Made by a program: the position numbers and the translations under genes. The notes under the pieces are model-generated. The model was not told the origin of the DNA and did no database searches. It was given only the letters and a program-made list of their open reading frames with translations. Below, piece after piece: positions 1-11,487 of a stretch of DNA of 64,000 nt. This DNA comes from Epinephelus fuscoguttatus (lineage: Eukaryota > Chordata > Actinopteri > Perciformes > Serranidae). The first letter of the stretch is position 1, and every line of letters begins with the position of its first letter. Location of the stretch: the NCBI RefSeq assembly GCF_011397635.1, contig NC_064755.1, positions 17,529,282-17,593,281 of the forward strand. Reading direction: 5' to 3'.

Positions 1-3000
1 CACCTATATGATCTGACAATTATTTTTTCACTTTAACCTACTTTATTAACATATTGGGCCCAAAAACACACCAAAAACATCAAATCTGAATCAAAAAAGT
101 ATGCTATTTATTATAATAAAAGCCACCAACATGCTCAACGAACTGTGGAAAAGTAAACATAGGTTGCAAATAGGAACATACTGTGGATGGGCCTCAGCCC
201 CCGTGACTATGAATGGAAATATGTGAGCAAAATTGAACCTTTCTATGTAATTGTCTTCACATTTTCATACATTGATCAGTCAATTCCTCAGCATTGATCT
301 GTTGAATGTGGAAATGTACGGTGCAGACAGATCTGGAGAATTATCTGTTTATCATTTAAAAGCTCTCTAATCAATATTTTTTTTTACCTTTGAAAAAAGT
401 ACACATTTTGCTGCCTGTTTTGGTAATGGTCTGCAATAACAGTGGTCTGGATGTCGAGGTGGTCTAGTCAATGACCCTGTTGTAATCTATTGTTCCCTGT
501 CTTTCTTTTTTGCCATTGTTCTCACTCGTCTCACTTGCCCACACACAGAAAGAGAAGAAAAGAATTGATATCCACCTGAAAGTGGATGTCATGAGAGCCG
601 TGGTCTTTTTCCGCTGATTGAACACGGAGCAATAGTGTCTACGCTGGCTCATCTCATCCCACTGGGGTATTGGTTTTGTGAATGAAGTGGCCAAACTCCC
701 AGATGGCAGTATTGATATGATCGGGAGGACAGGGCAGCATTTACGAGCCATCCTGCCCCTGCATCCTCTGTCGTCCATTAAGCCCCTCTCCTCCTAACGC
801 ATGGGTAATGGCCTATCTGTGCACCATAATCAGACAGACACACACATACACACTGACTGTAAAAAGCCATCAAAATAAGACACACAAACATGCACACACA
901 CAGCTAGCAGCCACACTGACACAGCTGCGGTCATTATTCACAGGAGGAGGTCTTGGGTGGGGGGTAAGGGCTGAAAAATGGCAAGCGGAACTACTACATC
1001 TCCTCTGAGGTGGTTGCGTCAGAAGGCCCTGCATGCGTAGCAAATGCGGCAGAGCCATCGATCCAGCTTATGGCAGGCTGAGTTCTCTGCTCACGCTTTA
1101 CGCGATTTGAGTGCAATTTACTTTCATCTGCACCGATAAGCAATTTCAATCATGACATCTTGTTTGTTTGTTTTTTTCTGTTTGTTGTCCTCTGCGGTCT
1201 CCATCATTGTGATTCTGCAAAGACAGATAAACCTTTTAAGCCAGAAAAAATATATAAACATATCACCTACTTTTACACGCACAGACACACACAATGAAAG
1301 TCTGAGTGTTGACAAAATGTAATTGACTAGTGCCTGTTTTTTTCTAACAATTTTAGCATCATTTTGACAACAAAGCAGTGTTTATTCAGATTCTGACAGT
1401 TAAGGATTTTCTGTCAAGGACACACATACTTCCATCACTTTCATTAACAACAGAATTAGTGTGCAGATGTACTAATTATGTTTTTTTGTTTTTTTAATTG
1501 GTTCCATTAGGTTTTGTGTCCATACCAGGGCTGGCCCCAAACTTTTAAGGGGCCTTGAGTAAGATTTGGTTTTGGGGCCCCCTTCATTGTAAAGTGTTGC
1601 CACTTCCTGTGACATTGAATCAACTTGTGTGTTGAAAATATTAGTTTAAGTACACCAAATGTACAAAAAGCATGTTAAGCCTAAAGACCTAGCAGCAGCA
1701 ACACTATCTTCAGATACACCACAGTAAATACAATATTTGTCTATTACCCCCCAACCCTGTGAACAGTCCTTCTTGGGGCCTTCTGCTTGATCTGGTTATT
1801 CTTTGATGCATATTTTAGTGTTATAGTCTTATTAGAAAAGATTCAATTGCACCTGTCTTCACGTGTAAGATGCCCGAATGTTGAAAGGATATGATTTGAC
1901 CAAAAAGGCAAACATATGGTGAGGAACCTACTTTTATTACAAATATCTAATAATATTGTGCAAAGTCTGGTACACTGATCAAAAGAGAATGAAAGACCAA
2001 AGAAGCACTGTTTGAATAAAATGTACATTGGCTAAAAAAAGGGGAAAATTCTGTTAGCATGTAAAATATAAACATTTTAACAGGAACCAAAACTGTAAAT
2101 CAGTAGTTAGTTTGGATCACTGGTCTGGAAAACTATTAGCAGCTGCATATATGCCTTAATGGGTGGGGTCAGCTGTGGTCCATACCTAACTATACAATGT
2201 ATTCTCATACAACAATTCATATCTTATGAATAAACACCTCACGGATGGCACTACGTCCTTGCAGTTATGTAATTAATGTAAAGTTACAGAGGTTAGGTTT
2301 AGGCAATTAAAGGTACTGTGGTTAGGTATAGGAAAAGAAACATGGTGAGGACGTACCTTAAAATGACTCGAAGTTTACCAGGTTCCAAACGGGCATCTCT
2401 TGGGGAAAGCTCCGGGGGGAAAGTCCTAGTTTTTGTGACCCATCCACAGACCGCTCCACACTGCTTCCTCATTTACTCCTTTCAGTGAGTCACATGACGG
2501 CAGGCCTTCAAAATGCGTGGGATAGGTACAAATTCAGGTGCATTACTTTTTGTGGGAAAACATGTATGTTGTACTGTAACAACACAGTAGGAGTCATACA
2601 ATTGTATGTGCTTTAAATTTCCTCCCTGCTAAATTTATGCACCAGCGGTTGGTCACTGTTTTAACAAGGCCTGAAGTCCTGCAAGACTTGCAACACTTTT
2701 TTATGTTTTGGTGACAAGATCTAGTATTGGGAACACAAGCTGTTATCAGTGTTGCTATCATTTCAAACACTTTTCTACCCAGCAGCTCACCTGTTTCAGT
2801 CACCTAAAAATGGAGATTTAATCAAGTTTTATTTTTCCCTTTGAGTGTCATATAATGAAATTCTTGCTGATTTAGCACAATAACGCAGGACTGTTAACAG
2901 TAGCAATTACATGCTGCATGTGTTAAAGCCCAATAGCCATAGGAGGGACAACACAGAGTTACATTACATTGTGACAAAGACTTCATCTGTAAACAGCTGT

Positions 3001-6000
3001 GCAGTCCAGGAAGATACATATCCTCAGATGGATGTGCCAAGAAAACAGTCGTATTAGAGTAACTGTATCCTGAGCACAGAGCAACAATTTCACATAGGAC
3101 AGTACAAAAGTGACAACTCTATGTGTTTAATAGAAACCTGAAACTTATCAGGTTTCTTTTATTTAGAAGTACTCTGTGGCCGTCCCGAACTTGAATGCAC
3201 TTTAATGTATTCTTTCGCTTTCCACAAAATAAGAAAGATAATATTTTGGACTTTTGGGGGCTTTATACTGCAAAACATAAAATGTCAGAGAAAATAGTCC
3301 ATTTAATGGGCCTCATTTACCATTGCTGAAGGATCACTACAAGTTCTGCATCATGACTGGCACATGCTTTCATGCTGCTTTCATAGAGTTGCATTAGATG
3401 GACACTACCAAATATTTCGTCATGTGGGCAGGCTGAGATCTGCTTCTAGTGCCTCCGTTAGGAGACGGTTGAATTTATGCTTCCCAACCAATTTGTGGTC
3501 TTCATGCGAAAAGGCTTTGGATGAAAATCTTTTTTCCTGTTAAAGTCAGCTGTACATTTTCAGCTACTGCTGGACATTGTGTTGATTGATTAGGTCAGAA
3601 CAGGGTTAAGAAACAAAATGTTTCAAAATGTAAAAATGTTCATCGTAATCTTCATTCTTGGACCTTGGACATATTTGACAAAGTAATCTCAACACAAGGT
3701 TCAGGTTTATTCAACGCTTCCACCTGCATCACACTGTCTTCAAATCTGCAAACTCCATTCTTAAACTGAGAATATCAACAATTTAAGCAAAAATTAAAAA
3801 CACTGAAGACTAATATCAAAAATAAATTGCAGAAAAAAAATAAGTAAGCAGACTTTAAATTAAGATTAGTTTGTGTGTAGAAGCGTAAAACTCTTTCTTG
3901 TATGTCACGCCACACTTTCAGCTAAAAATCACTAACAAGTGCTTCAGCCCATTCAACCTCTATGATTTTTTTTGTCCCTGCCCTCAAATACGACCCACAG
4001 GAGTGTGTCCTAAATTAACATCCCTACAAACAAAAGGAGATCAACACAAAAATGACATAAAGGACCATTAACAGTCGCAGTTAGATTTAGGCAGCAAAGC
4101 TCATTGATTTGGTTGAGGAAAAGATCATGGTTTGGGTTAAAATAAGGACATTTGTTATGGCGTAAGTTAACGATGTTACGCGCATGATGTAAATTACATT
4201 TTGAAAGTTAAGCAGATAACTCACATGTTGACTTGAAATAACTCAAAGCTGATGTTTGGTTTCACACGGCAAAAGAACAGCTGTCTCCTGCATCAAAATC
4301 CTATGTTTGTTTGACTTCCTCCCTACACGGACTATGTCACTCTTTATACTACTTTGTCTGAGTTCCTTCTTTGCTCCAGTCATAATTACTACGACCATTA
4401 AACCCCCCCAATTTAACAATGATCAGAAATATGAGTCATGCTTGTACAAACAACCTACGGAGCTGTTTTTGGCGGGAGGACAGTCTCCAGATAGCCCAAC
4501 CACATCAACCACATCTGTCTGCACTAATTTTGCAGCCTATGTAAATGCTTTATGTGCAGATTTTGATGACAGTTTTGACAGCAACGCATGTTGTTACCCC
4601 ATTGAAGGGCCTCTCATTTAGTGTTGGCATGAAGACAATATTTTGTAGTGCTACAACACATTAAGCACGACCATTTTTTGTCCTTTTCAGCTCACATGAT
4701 AAGGTGAAAAATGGACAAATGGGTCTTTTGGATGTGGTCTGTTTAATCCTGAGCAGCCAACACCAGACATACTCGCTCTGTGTAACCATGTAAACATTAT
4801 CATTACGAACAGTTGTCAGTTTCTGACCACGTGTAAGTGTTTTAAACAAGCAGATATGCAGTTATATGGCAGAACAAGCAGTAGCAACACTACAGGCGAG
4901 GTTTATCTGTGGTTCAAGCTGCTTGATTTTCGTCATGAGCTGCAGTAGCTTGGCCCTCCAGGCTGCTGGATGACAGGGGCCCATTAAGCAAAGGTAAATC
5001 TAATTAGAAGTCTCTTCAGCCACAGAGCTGTGTGCCACTGCTGGAGGGGGAATGGGCGATGTCACAAAGTCATTATGCTGCCTCTGTGACCCCAGCACAG
5101 GGAAAATGGCTGGATAAGACTTAAACATGTTGCTTAGACTACTCGTATACGAGCAGGTTCATGTCTCTAGAGTCTCCAGCAGGTCAGAAGTGTTGAGTTG
5201 TAAGAGATGCTTCACTGGTTGTGTGGCAGCTAGTCTGTTTAACAAATAAAGTGTGTACAGCATGTGTGTATGTGTATGGGGGTAGTGGGTGTTGTCAAAG
5301 CAAAGATATGAATAGTTTCTTTTTTGAATAAATCCTGACATCAAATCTGATTTTTTTTCCCTATCATTCCCTGTAACCCTTAAGCCAGAAATAAACTTAT
5401 TTATGCTATTTGTGACCAGTTAGTTCTCTTACTACTTATAGTGATTGATGGAAATCATTGTTGAATGACTTATAACTCCTGATGTGAATTTTTTATCCTG
5501 CTGGGCAAATCCGACATGACACACACACAGTGGATATGTGGATGCATCCGGTCCACAATCAGATATGACAGTTAGAAAAGCACGGGATGTTGGAGAAACA
5601 AAGAGCAAGAGAGAGGAGCAACACATACAGCCTGTAGCAATTAATATATACAGCAGGGAAGCATCAATCAGTTGCCTAAAAAGTTAAAGCCTCTGCTTTC
5701 CTTTAACTGGTGGAAAATTTAGATTCATCATCCCTTTTCCATTTGATGTCACAACTGTCTTTTTCCTAAACACCCATGTTTCTTTATCATCATAAGCTGC
5801 TGTTCCTTTCCTAAATGGGAAGCACTTGACATGGAGTGATTTGTTTCTCTCAAGAGGAGAAGATGATCAGTTTAGTGCTCGATTTAGAAATCTTTAATCA
5901 ACTTTCCCCGTTCAGTCAAAATGGGATCACGTTAAATTACATTTGCAAATTGTGCCAATGTTTGCACCTCTCTGTATACGTACACCAGTGCCTGAGCGAT

Positions 6001-6810
6001 TAAAAAACTGATTTAAAGTATGAATGACTCTATTTTGGGTCCTAGTATGTTTACAGTCTGAAGCAGGATGGGGTCGCAGCAGCCCGCTGGTAATGTTGGT
6101 AATGTGTTGCCGTTGTGTTACAGCCACTGTTACCGGCCACCGTGGCAGTGGTGTGATGATGGCAGTCAGCACGGACCATTGAGCATCAGTCCCTCAATCA
6201 TTCGCCCACCCCAGGAACACTTTATGCCACCGCTGTCAAATTACACATGTAGACAGAAGCATTGGAGGAGCACTCTGTGTGATTAGTCATTCCACTCGGC
6301 AGCTGTATTTTGACACATGCAAAAACAATCACAGTCATCGCCAGTCACAGATGCTCAGATGCTCTGTCAAAAAGAGAGAGAGGGAGAGAGAACATGGAAT
6401 AAAACACCTAAAACAATCATGTCATACTGTGTTTGAGCACTTTAAGATTCAAATCTTCATCACTGAATAAAATTGTTCTAGCCAGGACCACTCATACTTG
6501 TAATTATACAAAATGTCCTATTTTGTCATGCAAAATGATCACACTTTGGTTTGGAGTTCACATTTGAACACATTATGAACTTGGAGCCATAAATACTGCG
6601 TATTTTTGGTTTTACAAACACTGAACAGCAACAGATGGGTGGTAAATTAAAAGAATAACCAACATAAATGGCCTCGGTAAGGTGTGGGGACACTACAAAC
6701 CTTCAAACAGCTTCAATGCTGTTTTTAAACTCTACTGGAAGAATGAAAACCATTCTTCCAAAAGATATTCCCTTCTTTGTGGGTGTGTTGATGATGGCTT
6801 GAAGAATAAA
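1..6810. other. Intergenic DNA upstream of th, no gene seen
   Basis: No exon or credible coding region was found on either strand. Open frames are short, lack domain signatures and are AT-rich. About 1525-1800 is GGGGCC-rich and looks like a degraded fish repeat ('gggctggccccaa' start). Stretches at 2280-2400 and 4060-4260 carry GGTTAG/'ggtttaggca' wording that recurs in reverse complement near 53380-53480 and 61310-61440, so they are interspersed repeats of one family. A CA-rich patch lies at 838-902 and a GAGAGA patch at 6374-6391. The region 5900-6300 has balanced composition and no repeat character, so it could be conserved noncoding DNA, but that cannot be judged from one sequence. Confidence 0.6.
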
Positions 6811-7013
6811 GGTTACGATATTCTAACCCTTGTTCTATTAGCTGAGCCAAACAGGACGTGTCTATTAACACGAGGAGTCTACAGTATAAATAGGAGCCGC
6901 ATGATGGCCCCAGCATCCAACCCCCTTTTCTGTGAAAGGCGGAGTCGTATCAGGGCCCCTAAGTAGAGGGGTTTCGCCTGTGCTTATAGAACTGGGGTTA
7001 CAATGTTGTAACC
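6811..7013. mobile_element. MITE-like element with 29-bp imperfect terminal inverted repeats
   Basis: The left arm at 6811-6839 begins GGTTACGATATTCTAACCC and the right arm at 6985-7013 is its reverse complement at 23 of 29 positions. The 203-bp total length, inverted ends and lack of coding capacity fit a non-autonomous DNA transposon. No clear target-site duplication was found, so the family is not assigned. The right end abuts a second inverted pair (7040-7061 with 7301-7325), suggesting adjacent or nested related elements. Confidence 0.55.
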
Positions 7014-7039
7014 TTTGCTCTATCTAACACAGGCCATTC

Positions 7040-7325
7040 CTTTACTAGACTCTATTGGTACAGTGGGTGGAGCCCGATGAATCAACACCCTGTTGCTACA
7101 TAACAGCAACCCAGCCACACTACTGATCAGCAAGCCGATCAGGATGCAAATCACCATCTCTTAATAGAAAAGGAATGTGTGACACTGTCATATGCCTCAT
7201 ATATACTGTGGGCTCCACATGTATTCTGGTGGGAATGCCCTGATACCCTGATATTTATGCAAATATCAGTGGGCGAATGTGTACTCGTGACTGGAGGAGA
7301 GTACTACCCATAGAGTCCAGTAGAG
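7040..7325. repeat. Imperfect inverted repeat pair, possible second MITE
   Basis: The sequence at 7040-7061 (ctttactagactctattgg and following) is repeated inverted at 7301-7325, differing at a handful of bases plus a 3-nt indel. The weaker similarity appears to extend outward on both sides (roughly 7020 and 7350). The interior of about 240 bp has no coding frame. It is probably a degraded non-autonomous element related to the one immediately upstream. Confidence 0.4.
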
Positions 7326-7810
7326 AGCGAAGACTATGTGAGATAGTTGTCTAACATGTCTAAAATCTCTAAAGTCACTGATGTTCAATTGTATGTATTT
7401 TTCATTTAATTGAGCCTAGTGTTCGTTCAGGCAGGACAAGATGTCAAGCTCAGCTCACATCTCAGCTACATCAGCTGATCTCAAACAGCCCAGTCAACTG
7501 ATGGAGCACCTGACTGATGGAAGGGAGTCAGCTGATAGATCACATGATTCCTTTCTATGCAACCAATTGGCAAATCTCATTCAGGTGCCCTATTTAAACT
7601 GATTTTGCCTGACTACTGTTGCTTCTATCTCTGCAAACTGCTTTGCAACCTGCCTCCACCCCAGCTCCTCCTTTTCATGCTGTGTCATTTCTGTTTGTCA
7701 TTGATACTTGCTCTGTTCTGTTCCTTGGGGGTCTCTGCTGCTGCTCTGTCTGCCTTAGGTTTTCCATGTAGGCACATGGAAGGGCAGGGAGGTTGGTCTC
7801 TCTGCCTTAA

Positions 7811-8565
7811 AGCTGCGTTCACACCAAACGCGCGTCAAGATTACATACAAAGTCAATGCAAAGACGCGATTAGACGCGGCGTCCAACGTCCATAGAGGCG
7901 TCCAGTGCGGCGCTATAGACGCGAAATTTGCGTCCAATGCCTCATCGCTTGAGTTGAAAATATTGAACTTTTGAGGCGAATTCGCGTGACGCTGTGCCGC
8001 GAAAGCCAATCAGCGTTGAGATTCTCCCGACGTCACTGGCGTGTGTCAACAACAATAAACTGCTACTCACTGGAGACAGATGGACAGGCGCTCCACAGCT
8101 GAAATGGAGCGGCTGTAGTTGGTGTCCTACCGCGAGATCCTGGCGCCAACCCTCGCCAACAGGTCCTCAAATTGGGCCCCAGTCAGCCTGAAGTACTGCT
8201 GAAAGCGGCTATCATCCAGACGGAGTTCCTGGAGGAGGTGGTGAAACTCGCCGAGCTGGATGCGCTTCTGCAGGATAGGGTGAACCCAAAAACAACGGCG
8301 TTTGGCCCTCCGATGCATCTGGGACTTCCAGAGGAGGTAAACAACAAAGTAGCGATGGTGGTTATCTTGCCATGGTCATCAGTGACGTCTTGACGCCCCG
8401 ATGTCCAGTTGTTGATGCCGAGATGAAGGAGAAACTTATCATTGCGGTGTGCAGATGACGCAAATGAACAAAATGGTCAGGTGTCCAAACTCAGGCATTA
8501 CATGCGGCGCGTTAGTCGCGTCACGCGCGTGTAATTTGCTTCACACGCCCGGTGTGAACGCAGCT
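7811..8565 (-). mobile_element. Non-autonomous PIF/Harbinger transposon with transposase fragment
   Basis: The ends are perfect 15-bp inverted repeats, AGCTGCGTTCACACC at 7811-7825 and its complement at 8551-8565, flanked by TAA at 7808-7810 and 8566-8568. Three-base TWA duplications are typical of PIF/Harbinger. Inside, on the minus strand, 8318-8127 encodes an amino-terminal piece of a HARBI1-like transposase (key words FWVHPILQKR, GEFHHLLQELR, FEDLLARVG). The frame reaches a TAG just after ARISR; recognisable transposase wording (TNY, VERLSICLQ) continues past it, then stops. The DDE catalytic region is deleted, so this is an internally deleted, inactive copy of 755 bp inserted in the surrounding dispersed repeat. 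Confidence 0.85.
8127..8318 (-). pseudogene. Harbinger transposase N-terminal fragment
   Basis: The 63-codon frame starts at ATG 8318-8316 and ends at a TAG directly below 8130. It matches the conserved N-terminal part of fish Harbinger transposases (HARBI1/ALP1 family), upstream of the DDE nuclease domain. No nuclease residues remain in the element, so it cannot encode a working transposase. It was recognised from the motif wording FHHLLQELRLDD and RYF/QYFRL; no database search was possible. Confidence 0.75.
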
Positions 8566-8730
8566 TAAGGCTTTCCAAATAGGCGTGTGGAAGGGCAGAC
8601 AGGTGCGCTCTCTCTCCGCCTTAGGCTTTCTGTGTAGGCCTAGGAAAAGCAGAGTGGCCCCCAGAACAGAGCCATATTGCTAAATATAATACTACAAATG
8701 GAAATAAAGTTTTCTTTGACTAAACCGGTC

Positions 8731-10133
8731 CTGATTGAACAAAAGTACAACATATAAAGGTACATCCTCATGCAAGGGCTATACAATACACATTCTTACC
8801 AATGGCTTCACACTATTCCACTGGTCAACAGGTGCTGTAATGCAAGAAGAGATGCATGAAAACATCAAGGAAGAAGACTGCTTGTTTGTAAACATGAATA
8901 TAAAGGTGTCATAATGTTAAAAAATGTCTTAAAATATGTTATATGAGAATGAAAATGAATTCAACATATGTGACATTTTGTTTCCATTTGATTGAGCTTT
9001 CATCATAGATACGTTATTTTCAAACAGTGCAAATAAACCAACAGCCATAATTCTGACTTGCAGAGCGAACAAGAAATCTGTCTTACTCCAGATGCACATG
9101 TGTGTTGGCTGAGATACAAATCTAAGAGCGTAGTTTGATTTGATCTTAATCACAAAAGACAATCAATCACCCTTAATCAAACATCATATGCATGGGTCAA
9201 GCATCACCGCTGTATCCATTTCTACAGCATTAATCTTTTGCATATGTAACAGACATGCACGCACACACAAGTTCATGAGGATATACTGATCACGCACCAA
9301 GCACTATAAGCTGATATGCTCATTTTGAGGCTGTTTACCCAACATTATTGCGATTAATAGGACATTTATTTTCTGTTTCCTCTTCTCTTCATCAACTGGA
9401 TGAGTCTAATGACCCCCACAAAGGTGACCAGCATTGTTCAGCAGAGGGAGAGAGAAAAGAAATGTGGAGGATGATGAATAATAGCCCAGCTGGTCGCATT
9501 GGCTGCAATTAGCCCTTCTAAAGTCCCACAATTATGCAGGGAAAAGCTGGCACTCACAATGCCACAGTGCTGCCGCTGAATCAATACATAATTGTTATAA
9601 TTATCATCCTGGTGTCATTTGTGGACGCGTCCGACACTTGCAGAAAAGAAGATGGAATTGGATAAACACAGAGGGATGAATGGCAGAGAGATATCGCCTC
9701 TTCAAGTGCAACATTTTTAACAAAAGGTTGCCTCGATACCTCGTATGAGCAATGATGGGGGTCGATTCGGTGGTGACTATGAGTCAGCCTGACTGCATAT
9801 GGCCAGGGCAGATTTCACAAGCCCTCTGAAGCCAAGCTACTGTACACTACGCCACAAGAGTGGAGTGGGAGAGGATGCATGTCACAATGGGCTAAACCCT
9901 AAAATCAGACCACTGATGAAGGTAATTCACATCCAGAAAGGATTTTCTGTATGGCCCCTAAAAAAATTGACTTTATCTTTAATTCACAATGATAAAATTT
10001 TAAATGTGAAATTAGGGCAAAAGAATTCAACTTTTTCTTTTCCCGTTTACCTCTATTTAGTGTGACATGACAGGCCACTGAGCTAACTCATTGCTGGAGA
10101 AGGAGCCAACATCCTGTAAATATGTCACTGATA
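8731..10133. other. Intergenic DNA, candidate conserved noncoding segment at 9340-9620
   Basis: No gene was seen. The portion 9340-9620 is free of simple repeats and rich in homeodomain-type cores (ATTA, TAATT, 'tgcaattag', 'ataattgttataattat'), lying about 4.7 kb upstream of the th promoter. That composition is typical of developmental enhancers, but conservation cannot be tested from a single sequence. Confidence 0.35.
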
Positions 10134-11487
10134 CAGTGGCACGCAAAAGTCTGGGCACCATGGGTCATCTTGAGGAAAGGCCAGATGATGCAAATTTCAA
10201 AGCTTTACAAAGCTTTGTATCTTCACTCCTGAAAACTTCAATCAGCAGCCATGGGCTCTTCTAAATAGCCTCTTGGCACTCTGAAAACTAAAATAACTGA
10301 CGCCCACAAAGCAGGAGAAGACTAAAAGAAGATAGCAAAGCCTTTTCAGGTTGCTGTTTTTTCCTCAGTTTGTAATGTAATTAAGAAATGGCAGTTAACA
10401 GGAACTGTGGAGGTCAACTTGAGGTCTGGAAGACCAAGAAAACTTTCCAAGAGAATTGCTCGTAGGATTGTTACAAAGGCAAATGAAAACCCCCATGTGA
10501 CTTCAAAAGACCTGCAGGAAGATTTAGCAGACTCTGGAGTGGTGAATCACTGTTCTACTGTGCAGTGACACCTGTACAAATATGACCTTCATGGAAGAGT
10601 CATCGGAAGAAAATCTGTCCTGTGTCCTCACCACAAAATTCAGCATCAGAAGTTTGCAAAGGAACATCTAAACAAGCCTGATGCTTTTTGGAAGTCCTAT
10701 TGAGTCATAAAGATAAAATAGAACTTACTGGACGCAATGAGCAAAGTTAAGTTCGGAGAAAAAAGGGTGCAGAACTTCAGAAAGAGACACCTGTCCAACT
10801 GTTAAACACGAAGGGTGGATCAATCTTGCTTTGGGCTTGTGTTACAGCCAGTGGCACAGGGAACATTTCACAGGTAGAGGGAAGAATGGATTCAACTAAA
10901 TTCCAGCAAATTCTGGAGACAAACATCACAGCATCTGTAAAAAAGCTGAAGATGAAGAGAGGATGGCTTCTACAACAGGACAATTATCCTTAACACACCT
11001 CTAAATCCACAACGGACTACCTCAAGAGGAGCAAGCTAAAGGTTTTGCCATGGTCCTCACAGTCCCCTGACCTAAACATCATTAAATATCTGTGGATAGA
11101 TCTCAAAGAGCAGTGGATGTAAGATGGCCCAAGAATCTCACAGAGCCAGAAGCCTTTTGCAGGAAGAATAGGTGAAAACTCCCAAAACATGAACCGAAAG
11201 ACTCTTAGCTGGATACAAAAAGCATTTAGAAGCTGTGATACTTGCCAAGGAGGGCACTACTAAGTACTGACCATGCAGGGTGCCCAAACTTTTGCCTCAT
11301 GCCCTTTTCCTTTTCTGTTACTTTGAAAGTGTAAAAGATTGAAATTAAAAGCTAATCTTGCCTAAAATACTGAAGAAATGTATAATTTTTAACTTCATGC
11401 CTTTTGGAAATCAGTTCATATTCTACTTACTTAACTACTCACAATAAACACAATTTTGACCAGGGGTACCCAGACTTTTGCATTTGA
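10134..11487 (+). mobile_element. Degenerate Tc1/mariner transposon
   Basis: Inverted ends read 'gcaaaagtctgggcacc' at about 10141-10157 and, inverted, 'ggtacccagacttttgc' near 11465-11481, next to a TA at 10132-10133. The length (about 1.35 kb) is that of a full Tc1 element. The + strand carries a transposase relic: GRPRKLSKRIARRIV wording near 10430-10470, KDLQEDLADSGV, FAKEHLNKPDAFW near 10655-10690, LLQQDNYP near 10970-10990 and SPDLN near 11068. Stops interrupt it (for example TGA at about 10567-10569 and TAA after the QQDNYP block) and frames shift. Dead copy. Confidence 0.85.
10390..11130 (+). pseudogene. Tc1-type transposase relic, inactive
   Basis: A helix-turn-helix DNA-binding part and a DD34E nuclease part are still readable in broken frames. 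The second catalytic aspartate survives in QQDNYP. The usual SPDLNPIENLW motif has become SPDLNIIKYLW, so the catalytic glutamate is a lysine. In-frame stops follow. It is not expressed as an enzyme. Confidence 0.75.

Larger units (their letters stand above)
7421..8730 (+). repeat. Dispersed repeat, copy 1 (interrupted by a Harbinger-type insertion)
   Basis: This segment and 50437-51665 are diverged copies of one repeat family in the same orientation. Shared landmarks in order are a 'cagctacatcagctgatctca' block, 'gatagatcacatgattcc', a 'tttaaactg' box, a run of roughly 50-bp units containing GCCTTAGGCTTTCC and 'catggaagggcaga', then 'cagaacagagccata' and 'aaataaagttttctttgac' at the 3' end. 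A TATA-like box midway and an AATAAA near the end resemble a solo LTR or other Pol II-transcribed repeat; that is inference. The copy is split at 7811-8565 by another transposon. Confidence 0.7.

Noticed and set aside
4256..4621. 121-codon frame with a hydrophobic stretch, possible secreted protein
   Set aside because: It lies in or next to interspersed repeat wording (4060-4260), has no recognisable domain and no promoter or polyadenylation context.
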